Positions 25,180 to 33,045 of a DNA stretch of 40,187 nucleotides are shown piece after piece. The notes below the pieces were generated by a model that did no database searches, was not told the origin of the DNA, and worked only from the letters and a program-made list of their open reading frames with translations. Both the position numbers and the translations under genes were made by a program. Within the stretch, counting starts at the first letter, position 1; every line of letters begins with the position of its first letter. This DNA is from CAZCVI01 sp964502145 (GTDB lineage: Bacteria > Acidobacteriota > Aminicenantia > UBA2199), in assembly GCA_964502145.1 (NCBI GenBank), contig CAZCVI010000068.1, forward strand, positions 1-40,187, read 5' to 3'.

Positions 25180-25230
25180 CTTAACCGCGAAGAGCACGGC
25201 AATCAAGTATCACGTGCCTTCGCGGTTAAG
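25180..25230. terminator. Long hairpin between convergent genes
   Basis: A 13-bp perfect arm (CTTAACCGCGAAG at 25180-25192, complement at 25218-25230) extends inward by GCAC/GTGC after one bulged base, giving about 17 pairs. It sits between the convergent thioredoxin gene and the ribbon-helix-helix gene. There is no strong T-tract, so it may be a dispersed palindrome acting as a transcription barrier more than a standard intrinsic terminator. Confidence 0.6.
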
Positions 25231-25249
25231 ACTCCAAACCAAGGTTAAC

Positions 25250-25654
25250 TTATTTTTTTTCTTCCTCTGCTTTCATTTCCGCCGAGATAATATCTTTTAA
25301 CTCATCTCGTAACTTTTCGATGGTGGCCAGTCTTTCGCTTATTTTTAGGAACAATTTATCCTGGTGTTTGACGCCTTCATCAATTAGAAATGAAGCACTC
25401 TCTGAACGGCTCTTGAAGATACCCGCATCCACGAGCATGTTCAATTTTTTATTGGCTTCATCCGTCACCCGAATACTCAGCACATTGCTTCGCGAAATCA
25501 ACGATTGGTCGATAGTATCTTTCAAACTCTCCACTGCCCGCCCGGCAAATTTGCCTACACTGTCACCCAACTCCCCCAACGCGCTCTTTTGCTTCTTGCT
25601 TTTCTCACCCGTCGGGTTCTCTTTCGTTTCCTCTGTTTTTTTTTCGTCTGTCAT
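25250..25654 (-). CDS. Ribbon-helix-helix DNA-binding protein, probable autoregulator
   Basis: A 134-residue protein. The first 35 residues are Lys/Glu-rich and probably disordered. A short amphipathic helix region (ALGELGDSVGKFAGRAVESL) follows, then a ribbon-helix-helix-like unit: strand NVLSIRVT, helix DEANKKLNMLVDAG, turn FKSRSE, helix SASFLIDEGVK. The C-terminus is a charged coiled-coil-like helix (SERLATIEKLRDEL). Such proteins are dimeric repressors, often antitoxins. The start is ATG 25654, 8 nt after GGAGG; an earlier in-frame ATG at 25810 has no support. A strong promoter overlaps two 15-bp direct repeats, which suggests self-regulation. It is divergent from the ATPase-nuclease gene and could be its regulator. 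It does not match a named family that I can recall. Confidence 0.75.
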   Translation of the reverse strand: MTDEKKTEETKENPTGEKSKKQKSALGELGDSVGKFAGRAVESLKDTIDQSLISRSNVLSIRVTDEANKKLNMLVDAGIFKSRSESASFLIDEGVKHQDKLFLKISERLATIEKLRDELKDIISAEMKAEEEKK

Positions 25655-25675
25655 ATTTATATCCTCCGTAGCGTT

Positions 25676-25717
25676 GTAATTGAAATACAAAACTTGTATC
25701 TCGTAATTAAAATACAT
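25676..25717. promoter_or_regulatory. Direct-repeat operator candidate
   Basis: GTAATTGAAATACAA (25676-25690) and GTAATTAAAATACAT (25703-25717) are direct repeats with two mismatches, starting 27 bp apart. The second covers the -10 box of the minus-strand promoter and the first lies just past the predicted transcript start. A short inverted repeat (ATACAA-AAC-TTGTAT, 25685-25699) links them. This is where a repressor of the gene at 25250-25654 would act. Confidence 0.55.
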
Positions 25718-25737
25718 CATTACGCGACATTTGTCAA
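25709..25737 (-). promoter_or_regulatory. Promoter of the ribbon-helix-helix gene
   Basis: On the minus strand TTGACA (25732-25737), a 17-bp spacer and TATTTT (25709-25714). The predicted start is near 25702, leaving a leader of about 48 nt with GGAGG. Confidence 0.65.
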
Positions 25738-25846
25738 GAGTAATTCGAAAGAAATTACAAATTATTTCTTCAAGAATGGAGATCAAGTGGTTGGCTGGGA
25801 AAATATCCATTGATTACTCGCAATTGCCGGGGTAATTCAGGATATA

Positions 25847-25875
25847 TTGAAATCTTTGTGGTTTTGTGGTATAAA
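25847..25875 (+). promoter_or_regulatory. Promoter placing the transcript start at the ATPase ATG
   Basis: TTGAAA (25847-25852), a 17-bp spacer and TATAAA (25870-25875); each box is one base from consensus. Only 6 bp separate the -10 box from ATG 25882, and no ribosome-binding site lies before that ATG, so the mRNA is probably leaderless. Confidence 0.65.
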
Positions 25876-25881
25876 ATCAGC

Positions 25882-27663
25882 ATGAACTACGAACGTAAAG
25901 AACGAATTGGTAACCCGGAGCTGTTTACTGGCAGAGAAAAAGATATCTCCCATTTCTTAAAATGGATAAACGATATAAAAAAAGAAAAATCCAAGAGTAC
26001 GGCTATCCTGGCTCGTCGTAAAATGGGAAAAACAGCCGTCTTGGAACGTTTGTTTAATATCACTTTCTCCCAAAACGACGGGGTGATTCCCTTTTATTAT
26101 GAAGTCAAAGAAATCAATATGTATATCGTTGACTTTTGCCTGGATTTTTTCCTGACTTTTATCTACCAATATATTGCCTTTAAAACCAGGAAAGTCACTT
26201 ACCTAACACTATCGCATGGAAGCAGCCTAATCAAAGCCAAACAAGTAGCTGAAAGCGAGGGACTGGGTCACCTGTTAGATTTTATTGAGAGCGTGGAACA
26301 TGCCATTAATATGAATGAAGTGGATTTCCTTTGGGGTTTTGTGCGTGAAGCACCTAAAGCAGTAGCTGAAAGACAAAATGAATTTATCGTGCAAATGATT
26401 GATGAGTTCCAGTTCCTTAATTCCAAGATATACCAGACACGAATCAAGAGTAAAGAAGCATTGATTACAGACATGGCCTCTGGATATCTCAACGCTGCTG
26501 AAAGTAAGGTCTCCCCGCTCCTGGTGTCTGGCAGTTGGGTGGGTTGGCTAATGGATATTCTAACCATGACACTTCCTTCCAGATTTAAATTTTATAAACT
26601 GGATAACTTACCGGAACAGGAAGCTTTTGAAATGATTTTTAAATATTCCAGTTTCTTTGAGGTGCCGGTAACAGAAGAGACCGTTTATCTTATTGAGAAA
26701 ATCTCCGAGGGGAGTCCATTTTATATTAGTGCCATCATGCGTTCAGAATGTCCGGACAAAGACCTCACCCACTTGGAAGGTGTACTGGCAACCCTGGCGT
26801 ATGAAACCCTGGATGACCGGGGAGAGATTAAATTTACCTGGATGGAATACCTGGCTTCCGCTTTTCCCCGCATCAATGATAAAAATGCCAAGAATATCGT
26901 GTTGTATTTATGTAAAAACCGTGACCGTGAAGTCAGCCGCAAAGAAATCATGGAAAAACTAAAGCTGGATATGACCGACGATCAACTGGAACTCCGCCTC
27001 AAAGCCCTGGTTAAATCCGATGTCATCAAACAAGGTATTTCAAATTATAGATATCAAGGGGTGAAGGATAATATTTTCGATAAAGTCTTTCGTGGTGTGT
27101 ATCAAGAAGAGATAAACATGTTTGAACCGGGAATCAAAAACTTCGATCCCAAACAAATTATCGCTGAGTACGAAAGTGTTCTGAAGGAATTAAAAACCCG
27201 GAACAATCAACTTCAAGGCCAATTCAACTATCAAAAGGGCTACTTCGCCGAGTACGTGATCGTGGATCAATTGCGCTTTCATGGGGAAGGCAAGAACACC
27301 CATTTAAAAGAGATCACCCGGAATTTGCCCGCGGATTTTAATTTTTGCGCCTATACCGATGTCTGGACCTATCGTTTAGCGTTATCACGTAGCAAAGGAT
27401 TAAGCGTGGATATCCTGGCACGAGCCAAAACTCCCGGCGATTACTCCATCATCGGCGAAATAAAAAACCGCGATATTAAAAAATTTGCCATTGAAGAAGC
27501 CACCGCTTTTTTGGATAAATTCGCTGCTATCCAAGAAAAAGAAAATCTCTCTCCTGCTTTGGGTTTTGTCTTTTCCAGAAACGGATTTACCCTGGAAGCT
27601 GAAACGATTCTCCAAGAAAAAGGTATCGCCTATAGTAGTTCTGAGCAGTGGTTGGATATATAA
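25882..27663 (+). CDS. P-loop ATPase with PD-(D/E)XK-like C-terminal domain
   Basis: A 593-residue protein of the archaeal-type ATPase group (Pfam ATPase_2-like, with a DUF234-like tail by eye). NPELFTGREKDI leads into Walker A ARRKMGKT (44-51), with Walker B QMIDEF (Asp174, Glu175) and a GS sensor segment (LLVSGSW). A winged-helix-like middle region (VSRKEIMEKLKL) follows. The last 150 residues contain SVDILA (Asp510) and IIGEIKN (Glu526, Lys528), the D...ExK pattern of PD-(D/E)XK nucleases. It may be a DNA-acting defence or mobile-element protein; the true role is unknown. Start: ATG 25882 is preferred over the in-frame 25810, because the promoter at 25847-25875 and the conserved N-terminus fit it. 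An Rpn-type nuclease gene follows, and a ribbon-helix-helix gene is divergent. Confidence 0.8.
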   Translation: MNYERKERIGNPELFTGREKDISHFLKWINDIKKEKSKSTAILARRKMGKTAVLERLFNITFSQNDGVIPFYYEVKEINMYIVDFCLDFFLTFIYQYIAFKTRKVTYLTLSHGSSLIKAKQVAESEGLGHLLDFIESVEHAINMNEVDFLWGFVREAPKAVAERQNEFIVQMIDEFQFLNSKIYQTRIKSKEALITDMASGYLNAAESKVSPLLVSGSWVGWLMDILTMTLPSRFKFYKLDNLPEQEAFEMIFKYSSFFEVPVTEETVYLIEKISEGSPFYISAIMRSECPDKDLTHLEGVLATLAYETLDDRGEIKFTWMEYLASAFPRINDKNAKNIVLYLCKNRDREVSRKEIMEKLKLDMTDDQLELRLKALVKSDVIKQGISNYRYQGVKDNIFDKVFRGVYQEEINMFEPGIKNFDPKQIIAEYESVLKELKTRNNQLQGQFNYQKGYFAEYVIVDQLRFHGEGKNTHLKEITRNLPADFNFCAYTDVWTYRLALSRSKGLSVDILARAKTPGDYSIIGEIKNRDIKKFAIEEATAFLDKFAAIQEKENLSPALGFVFSRNGFTLEAETILQEKGIAYSSSEQWLDI

Positions 27664-27758
27664 CGGGATACATATAACTTACTTTAGGGGAATAAATCTT
27701 CCCAGCACTGGCAGGGCCAAAAAGAAGCGGGGAAAATCAATTAATGTTGATCCACCTG

Positions 27759-27787
27759 TTGAATTTACCGGGAATACATATTATAAT
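27759..27787 (+). promoter_or_regulatory. Promoter of the Rpn-type gene
   Basis: TTGAAT (27759-27764), a 17-bp spacer and perfect TATAAT (27782-27787). The predicted start near 27794 leaves a 16-nt leader that carries AAAGGAG (27798-27804), 5 nt before the ATG. Confidence 0.7.
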
Positions 27788-27809
27788 AGGTCTGTAGAAA
27801 GGAGCGTGT

Positions 27810-28649
27810 ATGAACTTTGCTGACCCTAGGAACGATGTGGCTTTTAAGAAAATTTTCGGTGACGAGAATAAAAAAGAGATACTCATCAGCTTTTTAAACA
27901 ATATTCTTGGTTTCGCTGGCACAGAGAGGGAAATTATCGAACTTACTATTGAAAATCCCTATCAAGCCCCCAAACTGGAAGGACTTAAGACCACCATCCT
28001 CGACATTAAAGTTCTGGACAAACGGGGTATCCATTATATCATCGAGATGCAGGTTCTCCATACCGAGGCGTTTGAGAAAAAAGTGCTGTATTATGTCAGT
28101 AAAGCCTACGCCCAACAAATGGAAACCGGCGAGAATTACCCCACGCTGAACCCGGTTATCTTTTTGGGATTCCTTAATTTCAAACTCTTCAAAGAAAACG
28201 AGAACTACGCCTCCCGCCATCTTATCCTTGATGAAAAAACCAACCAGCATCTTTTTACCGATTTCGAATTGCACTTTATTGAACTCCCCAAGTTCAAAAA
28301 GAGCCTTGAAGAGTTAACCGATGTCAAAGATAAATGGATATACTTCGTGAAACACGCCGGGGATATGTCCGTTATTCCCGGTGAGATGTCCGAACCCAAA
28401 GAAATTCGCGAAGCCTTTGAAGCCGCCAACAAATTTACCTGGAGCAAAGAAGACCTGGATGCCTATGACGCCAAAGGAATTTACATCGCCGATGAACGAC
28501 AACGAATCGTCTATGCAGAAAAAATGGGTATCGAAAAAGGCGAAAAGCAAAAAGCCTTGGCCATTGCCAAAGCCATGCTGGCCGAAAATATGCCCATTGA
28601 TACCATCTCTAAAATCACCGGCCTGACACAAGCAGAAATTCAGGAGTAA
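27810..28649 (+). CDS. Rpn/PD-(D/E)XK nuclease-family transposase-like protein
   Basis: A 279-residue member of the PF12784-type family (Rpn / 'PD-(D/E)XK nuclease family transposase'). The N-terminus DPRNDVAFKKIFGDENKK is the family signature. The nuclease core reads TTILDIKVLD (Asp65) followed by YIIEMQV (Glu79-x-Gln81). The C-terminus has a helical KGEKQKALAIAKAMLAENM segment and a small helix-turn-helix-like end (PIDTISKITGLTQAEIQE), often seen in these proteins. Rpn proteins of E. coli are DNA endonucleases that promote RecA-independent recombination; despite the name, transposition is doubtful. It appears intact. It has its own promoter and AAAGGAG site, so it is independent of the upstream ATPase gene although both carry PD-(D/E)XK-like cores. 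Confidence 0.92.
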   Translation: MNFADPRNDVAFKKIFGDENKKEILISFLNNILGFAGTEREIIELTIENPYQAPKLEGLKTTILDIKVLDKRGIHYIIEMQVLHTEAFEKKVLYYVSKAYAQQMETGENYPTLNPVIFLGFLNFKLFKENENYASRHLILDEKTNQHLFTDFELHFIELPKFKKSLEELTDVKDKWIYFVKHAGDMSVIPGEMSEPKEIREAFEAANKFTWSKEDLDAYDAKGIYIADERQRIVYAEKMGIEKGEKQKALAIAKAMLAENMPIDTISKITGLTQAEIQE

Positions 28650-28694
28650 TCCCTACCACCTATTATAAAAGGTTTCTGGACTTCCAAAATTTTT

Positions 28695-28727
28695 GTCCAC
28701 TCCGTCCACGCTGTCCACTTCGTCCAC
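28695..28727. repeat. 9-bp tandem repeat of GTCCAC words
   Basis: GTCCAC begins at 28695, 28704, 28713 and 28722, separated by the variable triplets TCC, GCT and TTC. It is the complement of the 9-bp-period words at 24131-24154, so the two gaps share one micro-repeat family. Confidence 0.8.
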
Positions 28728-28754
28728 AATCTTCTATCCCTGGAATCAAAAGAT

Positions 28755-28783
28755 TTGACTGCAACCCGGATATCTAATAGAAT
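28755..28783 (+). promoter_or_regulatory. Promoter of the HAD gene
   Basis: TTGACT (28755-28760), a 17-bp spacer and TAGAAT (28778-28783), each one base from consensus. The predicted start near 28790 leaves about 13 nt before ATG 28803, with no Shine-Dalgarno sequence, so the leader is very short. Confidence 0.6.
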
Positions 28784-28802
28784 ATAAGCGGACACATAAA
28801 TC

Positions 28803-29471
28803 ATGAGCACAAACAAAATCTTAGGCATTATTTTCGACATGGATGGCTTGATGGTAGACAGCGAGCCAGTACAACTCAAAGCGATCAATGACGCCCTGCA
28901 ACCGCTGGGCATCCGCGTGGATGAACCCGAATTTATCGACATGGTGGGCCGCAAAGCCATTGAGAATTTCAGAACCCTGCAACGTCAACACGGTTTTTCA
29001 GAACCCCCCGAAGAAGTGGAACAACGAAAAAATCTCGCTTATTTGCAACGCATCAAAACCGAATTACACCCCATGCCCGGCTTGTATCAAGCCATCACGT
29101 TGTGCCAGCGGGAGAATTTGATCACCGCCATCGCCTCCTCTTCTCCCAGAAAGGATATCCTGGCCGTGTTGGATATCCTGGAGTTGACCGATACTTTTGC
29201 TGTCATTGCTTCCGGTGATCAAGTCAAAACGGGCAAACCCGCCCCGGATATATTTTTAAAAGCCGCCGAATTACTGGCGTTACCTCCTGCTTCTTTCCTG
29301 GTATTGGAAGACACCGCCCACGGTGTGAACGCTGCCAAAGCAGCGGGCATGTATTGTTTTGCCATACCTAACCGATTTACCCTGCATCAAGATTTCAGTC
29401 AAGCAGATCGGGTGCTCAACAGTTTGGAAGAATTAACCATCAGCCTTATTCACAGCCTTTTTTTAAATTAA
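28803..29471 (+). CDS. HAD-superfamily phosphatase, beta-phosphoglucomutase-like
   Basis: A 222-residue HAD hydrolase of subfamily I (alpha-helical cap). Motif I is DMDGLMVDSE (Asp12 nucleophile, Asp14 acid/base), motif II the Ser in IASSSPR, then KTGKPAPDIF with the conserved Lys, and motif III LVLEDTAHG. The helical cap lies between motif I and motif II. It resembles beta-phosphoglucomutases and small sugar-phosphate or phosphoglycolate phosphatases; the substrate cannot be read from the sequence. The start has no ribosome-binding site but lies about 13 nt after the predicted transcript start. It is convergent with hicA across a 101-bp gap without a clear terminator. Confidence 0.9.
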   Translation: MSTNKILGIIFDMDGLMVDSEPVQLKAINDALQPLGIRVDEPEFIDMVGRKAIENFRTLQRQHGFSEPPEEVEQRKNLAYLQRIKTELHPMPGLYQAITLCQRENLITAIASSSPRKDILAVLDILELTDTFAVIASGDQVKTGKPAPDIFLKAAELLALPPASFLVLEDTAHGVNAAKAAGMYCFAIPNRFTLHQDFSQADRVLNSLEELTISLIHSLFLN

Positions 29472-29572
29472 ATCAACATATCCCCAAAAATTTATCAGAT
29501 TTTACTCGCTATTAAGATTTTCCAATGAATTTCAACTATTCATGCCCTCAACCGGTGATCTTTCAGTTAAAA

Positions 29573-29803
29573 TTATTTCAGCAAGTCTAAAAAATCTTGG
29601 ATTGAAAGTTTGATATCTTCTTTTATTATCTTCGCCAGTAGTCCTCTACCGATATCTTCTCCCTGATGGACCGGGATTACTGTAGTCCTCCCATCCTCAT
29701 GAGAAAAAAAAACGTGGCTCCCTTTTTGCCTGATCTCTTTAAACCCGAGTTTCTTTAGAATTTTGATAATGGCGTTGGCGCTGAGTATCGGTAATTTGGG
29801 CAT
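29573..29803 (-). CDS. hicA: HicA-type toxin (mRNA interferase)
   Basis: A 76-residue HicA family toxin with the double-stranded-RNA-binding-like fold. It shows the signature GFKEIRQKGSHVFF with the catalytic histidine (His30), then TTVIPVHQGEDIGRGLLAKIIK. Members cleave mRNA and block translation. Its ATG directly abuts the hicB stop codon, so translation is probably coupled to hicB; its own ribosome-binding site is weak (GGAA). All usual motifs are present, so it looks intact. Confidence 0.93.
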   Translation of the reverse strand: MPKLPILSANAIIKILKKLGFKEIRQKGSHVFFSHEDGRTTVIPVHQGEDIGRGLLAKIIKEDIKLSIQDFLDLLK

Positions 29804-30016
29804 CTACATTTCCAGTTGCTGGATGCCTACAAAATGACTGTATGGGACGTTTATTTTGTCATCCTCGACTTCCAGGTATAATTCAATAGCCTCTTTCATT
29901 CTGGAAAACAATTGATCATACGTTCTGGCCTGGGTATGGCAACCCGGTAATTCAACCGCTGAACCAATCAACATATCGTCTTCGTCTTGTTCTATAATAA
30001 TGGTATAATTTTGCAT
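29804..30016 (-). CDS. hicB: HicB-type antitoxin
   Basis: A 70-residue HicB family antitoxin with the partial RNase H-like fold: YTIIIEQDEDDMLIGSAVELPGCHTQARTYDQ followed by an amphipathic helix (FSRMKEAIELYLE). It lacks a separate C-terminal DNA-binding domain, as in the short HicB class, so its autoregulation is uncertain. It is the first gene of the hicBA operon, the order antitoxin then toxin. The ATG has AGGAG 9 nt upstream and a strong promoter lies at 30066-30094. Confidence 0.92.
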   Translation of the reverse strand: MQNYTIIIEQDEDDMLIGSAVELPGCHTQARTYDQLFSRMKEAIELYLEVEDDKINVPYSHFVGIQQLEM

Positions 30017-30065
30017 CGTTACACACTCCTTGATCTTTCGCCATTATTGCAATCCTTATTATTTT

Positions 30066-30094
30066 ATTATGACTAAATCCCCTGCTTTTGTCAA
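30066..30094 (-). promoter_or_regulatory. Promoter of hicBA
   Basis: On the minus strand TTGACA (30089-30094), a 17-bp spacer and CATAAT (30066-30071). The predicted start near 30059 leaves a leader of about 43 nt with AGGAG before hicB. Confidence 0.7.
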
Positions 30095-30173
30095 CTTTTT
30101 CCTGTTTTTTTATATTCCCCCTATTCCCATTATCACTCATGCATTCAGCGGGCAAGTTCCTGGGAAAAAAGGG

Positions 30174-30202
30174 TTGACATTATCCAGAAGTTCAAGTAAT
30201 AT
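30174..30202 (+). promoter_or_regulatory. Promoter of the aspA-hydF operon
   Basis: TTGACA (30174-30179), a 17-bp spacer and TAATAT (30197-30202); a better -10 (TATACT, 30200-30205) lies at a 20-bp spacing. The leader to ATG 30315 is about 105 nt and holds AT-rich short repeats (GTGATAT and ATGATAT words, 30247-30290), including another TATAAT at 30259-30264 without a good -35 box. Confidence 0.5.
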
Positions 30203-30314
30203 ACTATACCCGTTAAATAAAAGCTCTGATTTGGTTTTTTTGTAACGTGATATCGTGATATAATAGAGTAATAGAATGAATATGATATGATCTCGTGAAC
30301 CTATGGAGGTAGTT

Positions 30315-31778
30315 ATGACCACCGATGGCATGGCACAACGTCAACGGATCGAAAAAGATTTTTTAGGTGAAGTGACCTTACCCGCTGAATTTCCTTTTGG
30401 GATTCATACTTTTCGGGCTATTGAGAATTTTGCTTTTTCCGACGAACGCATTCGGCGTGATTTGTTCTTGGCTTTGATCCAGGTCAAACAAGCCGCAGCC
30501 GAGGCCAATACTGTGGCGGGTTTGTTGGAAGAAGAAATGGGCCAAACTATTATCGCGGCTTGCGTCGATATTATTGCTGTTCTCTCCGATGAATCGGAGT
30601 ACCAGCACTATATTCCCGCGTTGCATCCTTTTCAGGGTGGTGCAGGCACCTCTACCAACATGGCAGCCAACGAACTGATCGCCAACATCGCTCTCAAACG
30701 CATGGGCAAATCCTTTGGTGAATACCGGTTCCTTTCCCCGCTGGACCATGTCAATCTTTCGCAATCCACCAATGATACCTATCCCACGGCTTTAAAAATT
30801 GCCATTATCAAAGGTTTGAAACGGTTGCATCGTCGTGTCGAGGATTTTTTGCAGGGCTTATTGTTGAAAGAGAAAGAGTTTGCCCACATCTTGAAGATTG
30901 GGCGCACGGAATTGCAGGACGCCATGCCGCTTTCCTTGGGCCAGGAGTTTTCCGCTTGGGCTGAGGCCATGACGCGCTTTCGTTGGCGACTGGATAAATC
31001 CGTGGATTGGATTCGCGAGGTGAATCTTTCTGGTACTGCCGTGGGTACGGGTATTAATGCGGACCGCAATTACTCGCTGCATGTTATCGACGCGTTGCGG
31101 CGCATCGTGGAGGAACCACTGGCTCTTTCCAGGAACCTGATCGACGGCACCCAGAACGTGGATCAAATCGTGGAGGTCTCGGGCCTGATTAAAACGGGCG
31201 CGGCCTCGGTTAAAAAGATTGCCTTTGATTTAAGACTGTTGTCGTCTGGTCCCAACTGTGGCTTTGGTGAAATTCATTTACCAGAAATCCAGGCGGGGTC
31301 TTCCATCATGCCCGGCAAGGTGAATCCCGTGATGTTGGAAGCTGCCGAACAAGTATGCATCCATGTCATGGGCTGCGATGCTATGATCACTACCGCTGCT
31401 TCCCAGAGTAACTTGGAACTGCCGCAATTTTTACCTTATATCGCCCATCTGCTGTTGAGCAACATGGAATTATTTGGTAATATGCTGTCACGGCTGACCG
31501 CTACCGTGTCCGGGGTGACACCCAATCTCAAACGTATCGCCCATTATGTCAATGTCTCGTTCTCTGTGGCCACATTGCTGGCTCCCACTCTGGGGTATGA
31601 TCGGGTAGCGGCACTGGTGACGGAGGCAAAGGAAACGGATCGGGGCATTATCGATTTGCTGCGTGAAAAAGCGTGGCTGGATGAAAAGATGTTAGCGCGG
31701 TTGTTATCACCCCAGGTGATGGCTTCACCGGGCTTGCCGATGCTGGAAAACGATGAGGAGGAACACCATGAGGGGTAA
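30315..31778 (+). CDS. aspA: Aspartate ammonia-lyase
   Basis: A 487-residue enzyme of the fumarase/aspartase superfamily that converts L-aspartate to fumarate and ammonia in the cytoplasm. Motifs in order: GTSTNMAANE (111-120), LSQSTNDTYPTALK (about 149-162) and the superfamily signature GSSIMPGKVNP (328-338) with the catalytic serine loop. The start is ATG 30315, 5 nt after GGAGG (30305-30309); an in-frame ATG at 30303 overlaps that site. It overlaps hydF by 11 nt. Aspartate ammonia-lyase genes are recurrently found with hydE/F/G genes, and it has been suggested that they supply ammonia for H-cluster assembly; the tight overlap here supports a shared role. Fumarase or argininosuccinate lyase is less likely given the motif details. 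Confidence 0.9.
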   Translation: MTTDGMAQRQRIEKDFLGEVTLPAEFPFGIHTFRAIENFAFSDERIRRDLFLALIQVKQAAAEANTVAGLLEEEMGQTIIAACVDIIAVLSDESEYQHYIPALHPFQGGAGTSTNMAANELIANIALKRMGKSFGEYRFLSPLDHVNLSQSTNDTYPTALKIAIIKGLKRLHRRVEDFLQGLLLKEKEFAHILKIGRTELQDAMPLSLGQEFSAWAEAMTRFRWRLDKSVDWIREVNLSGTAVGTGINADRNYSLHVIDALRRIVEEPLALSRNLIDGTQNVDQIVEVSGLIKTGAASVKKIAFDLRLLSSGPNCGFGEIHLPEIQAGSSIMPGKVNPVMLEAAEQVCIHVMGCDAMITTAASQSNLELPQFLPYIAHLLLSNMELFGNMLSRLTATVSGVTPNLKRIAHYVNVSFSVATLLAPTLGYDRVAALVTEAKETDRGIIDLLREKAWLDEKMLARLLSPQVMASPGLPMLENDEEEHHEG

Positions 31779-33045
31779 AAGCAGAACAATGCGGGGCGAC
31801 CGCCTCCATATTGGATTTTTTGGTAGGCGGAACGCGGGCAAATCCTCCTTGATTAACGCCGTCACCGGTCAGAAAGCCGCTATTGTTTCCGAAGTACCCG
31901 GCACCACCACCGACCCCGTGTTCAAAGCCATGGAACTATTGCCCATGGGACCGGTGGTATTGATTGATACTGCGGGCATTGACGACCACAACGATGCGCT
32001 GGGGGAATTGCGTAAGGAACGCTCTTTTAAAATTCTTGCCAAAACCGACCTGGCCCTTTTAATCGTCGATTGCACCACCATTGATTTTACCTATGAAGAG
32101 AATTTGCTCAAAGATTTTGATGATGCCGAAATTCCTTATATTATTGTTTTAAATAAGGTAGATCAAGTGTTGAGTTCTACCGGGGAACGGTGGTTGAAGG
32201 AGAAACCCTTTGTGCGGGTGAGTGCTCTGACGGGTGTGGGCATTGATGTATTAAAACAACGTATCCAGGAACTGGCGCCTCTCAATTGGGAACCGCCTTT
32301 TTTAATGGATTTAATTCATCCCGGTGATGTTGTCGTGCTGGTCACTCCCATTGATCTGGGTGCGCCCAAGGGGCGTTTGATCATGCCGCAAATCAAGGCA
32401 TTGCGTGATATTTTGGATGGTGATGGGATTCCTGTCATGTGCAAGGAACGCGAACTGTTAACCACCCTGGGAAAATTGCGCGCTAAACCCGCGCTGGTAG
32501 TGACTGATTCCCAGGTATTCCCGCAGGTGGCTGCCGATGTGCCCGAGGATATTTTACTCACCTCTTTTTCTATTCTGGCCGCCCGGCAGAAAGGGGATCT
32601 GCGTAAATTAACCGAGGGTGTGATGGCGGTGCGGGACCTTAAGCCCGGCGACAAGGTGTTGATTGCCGAATCCTGCACCCATCACCCCTTGGAAGACGAT
32701 ATCGGGCGCGTTAAAATCCCCCGCTGGCTCAATAATTACGTCGGTGGCAATCTGGAAGTGAATACTTTCCCCGGCTGCGATTACCCCGATGATCTGGAGA
32801 ATTATAAACTGGTCGTTCACTGTGGTGGCTGCACGCTGAACCGGCGCGAGATGCTCAATCGTATCCAAACCGCCGTGGCCCACGATGTACCCATTACCAA
32901 TTATGGCGTGTTGATCTCTTTTTTAAAATCCGTCTTTCCCAGGGCTTTAAAACCCTTCCCGGAACTGTACGCTCTTTTTGCCACCAAAAAGTTATATAAA
33001 GATATCCACATTAAACGTAAAATGGCCACTCTTGCCGAGGTTTAA
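31768..33045 (+). CDS. hydF: [FeFe]-hydrogenase maturation GTPase HydF
   Basis: A 425-residue scaffold protein on which the 2Fe precursor of the H-cluster is assembled and delivered to HydA. The N-terminal TrmE/Era-like GTPase has Walker A GRRNAGKSS, the PGTTTDPV switch, DTAGIDD and NKVD, then a dimerisation domain. The C-terminal iron-sulfur domain has Cys303-x-His305 and His351-Cys352-x2-Cys355, the CxH...HCxxC ligand set. The start is ATG 31768, with AGGAGG 6 nt upstream; the in-frame ATG at 31753 lies before that site. It overlaps the aspA end, so it is translationally coupled. Confidence 0.95.
   Translation: MRGKSRTMRGDRLHIGFFGRRNAGKSSLINAVTGQKAAIVSEVPGTTTDPVFKAMELLPMGPVVLIDTAGIDDHNDALGELRKERSFKILAKTDLALLIVDCTTIDFTYEENLLKDFDDAEIPYIIVLNKVDQVLSSTGERWLKEKPFVRVSALTGVGIDVLKQRIQELAPLNWEPPFLMDLIHPGDVVVLVTPIDLGAPKGRLIMPQIKALRDILDGDGIPVMCKERELLTTLGKLRAKPALVVTDSQVFPQVAADVPEDILLTSFSILAARQKGDLRKLTEGVMAVRDLKPGDKVLIAESCTHHPLEDDIGRVKIPRWLNNYVGGNLEVNTFPGCDYPDDLENYKLVVHCGGCTLNRREMLNRIQTAVAHDVPITNYGVLISFLKSVFPRALKPFPELYALFATKKLYKDIHIKRKMATLAEV

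Noticed and set aside
27810..28649. Insertion sequence transposase with terminal repeats
   Set aside because: The protein is an Rpn-type PD-(D/E)XK family member with its own promoter; I see no flanking inverted repeats or target duplication that would define an IS.
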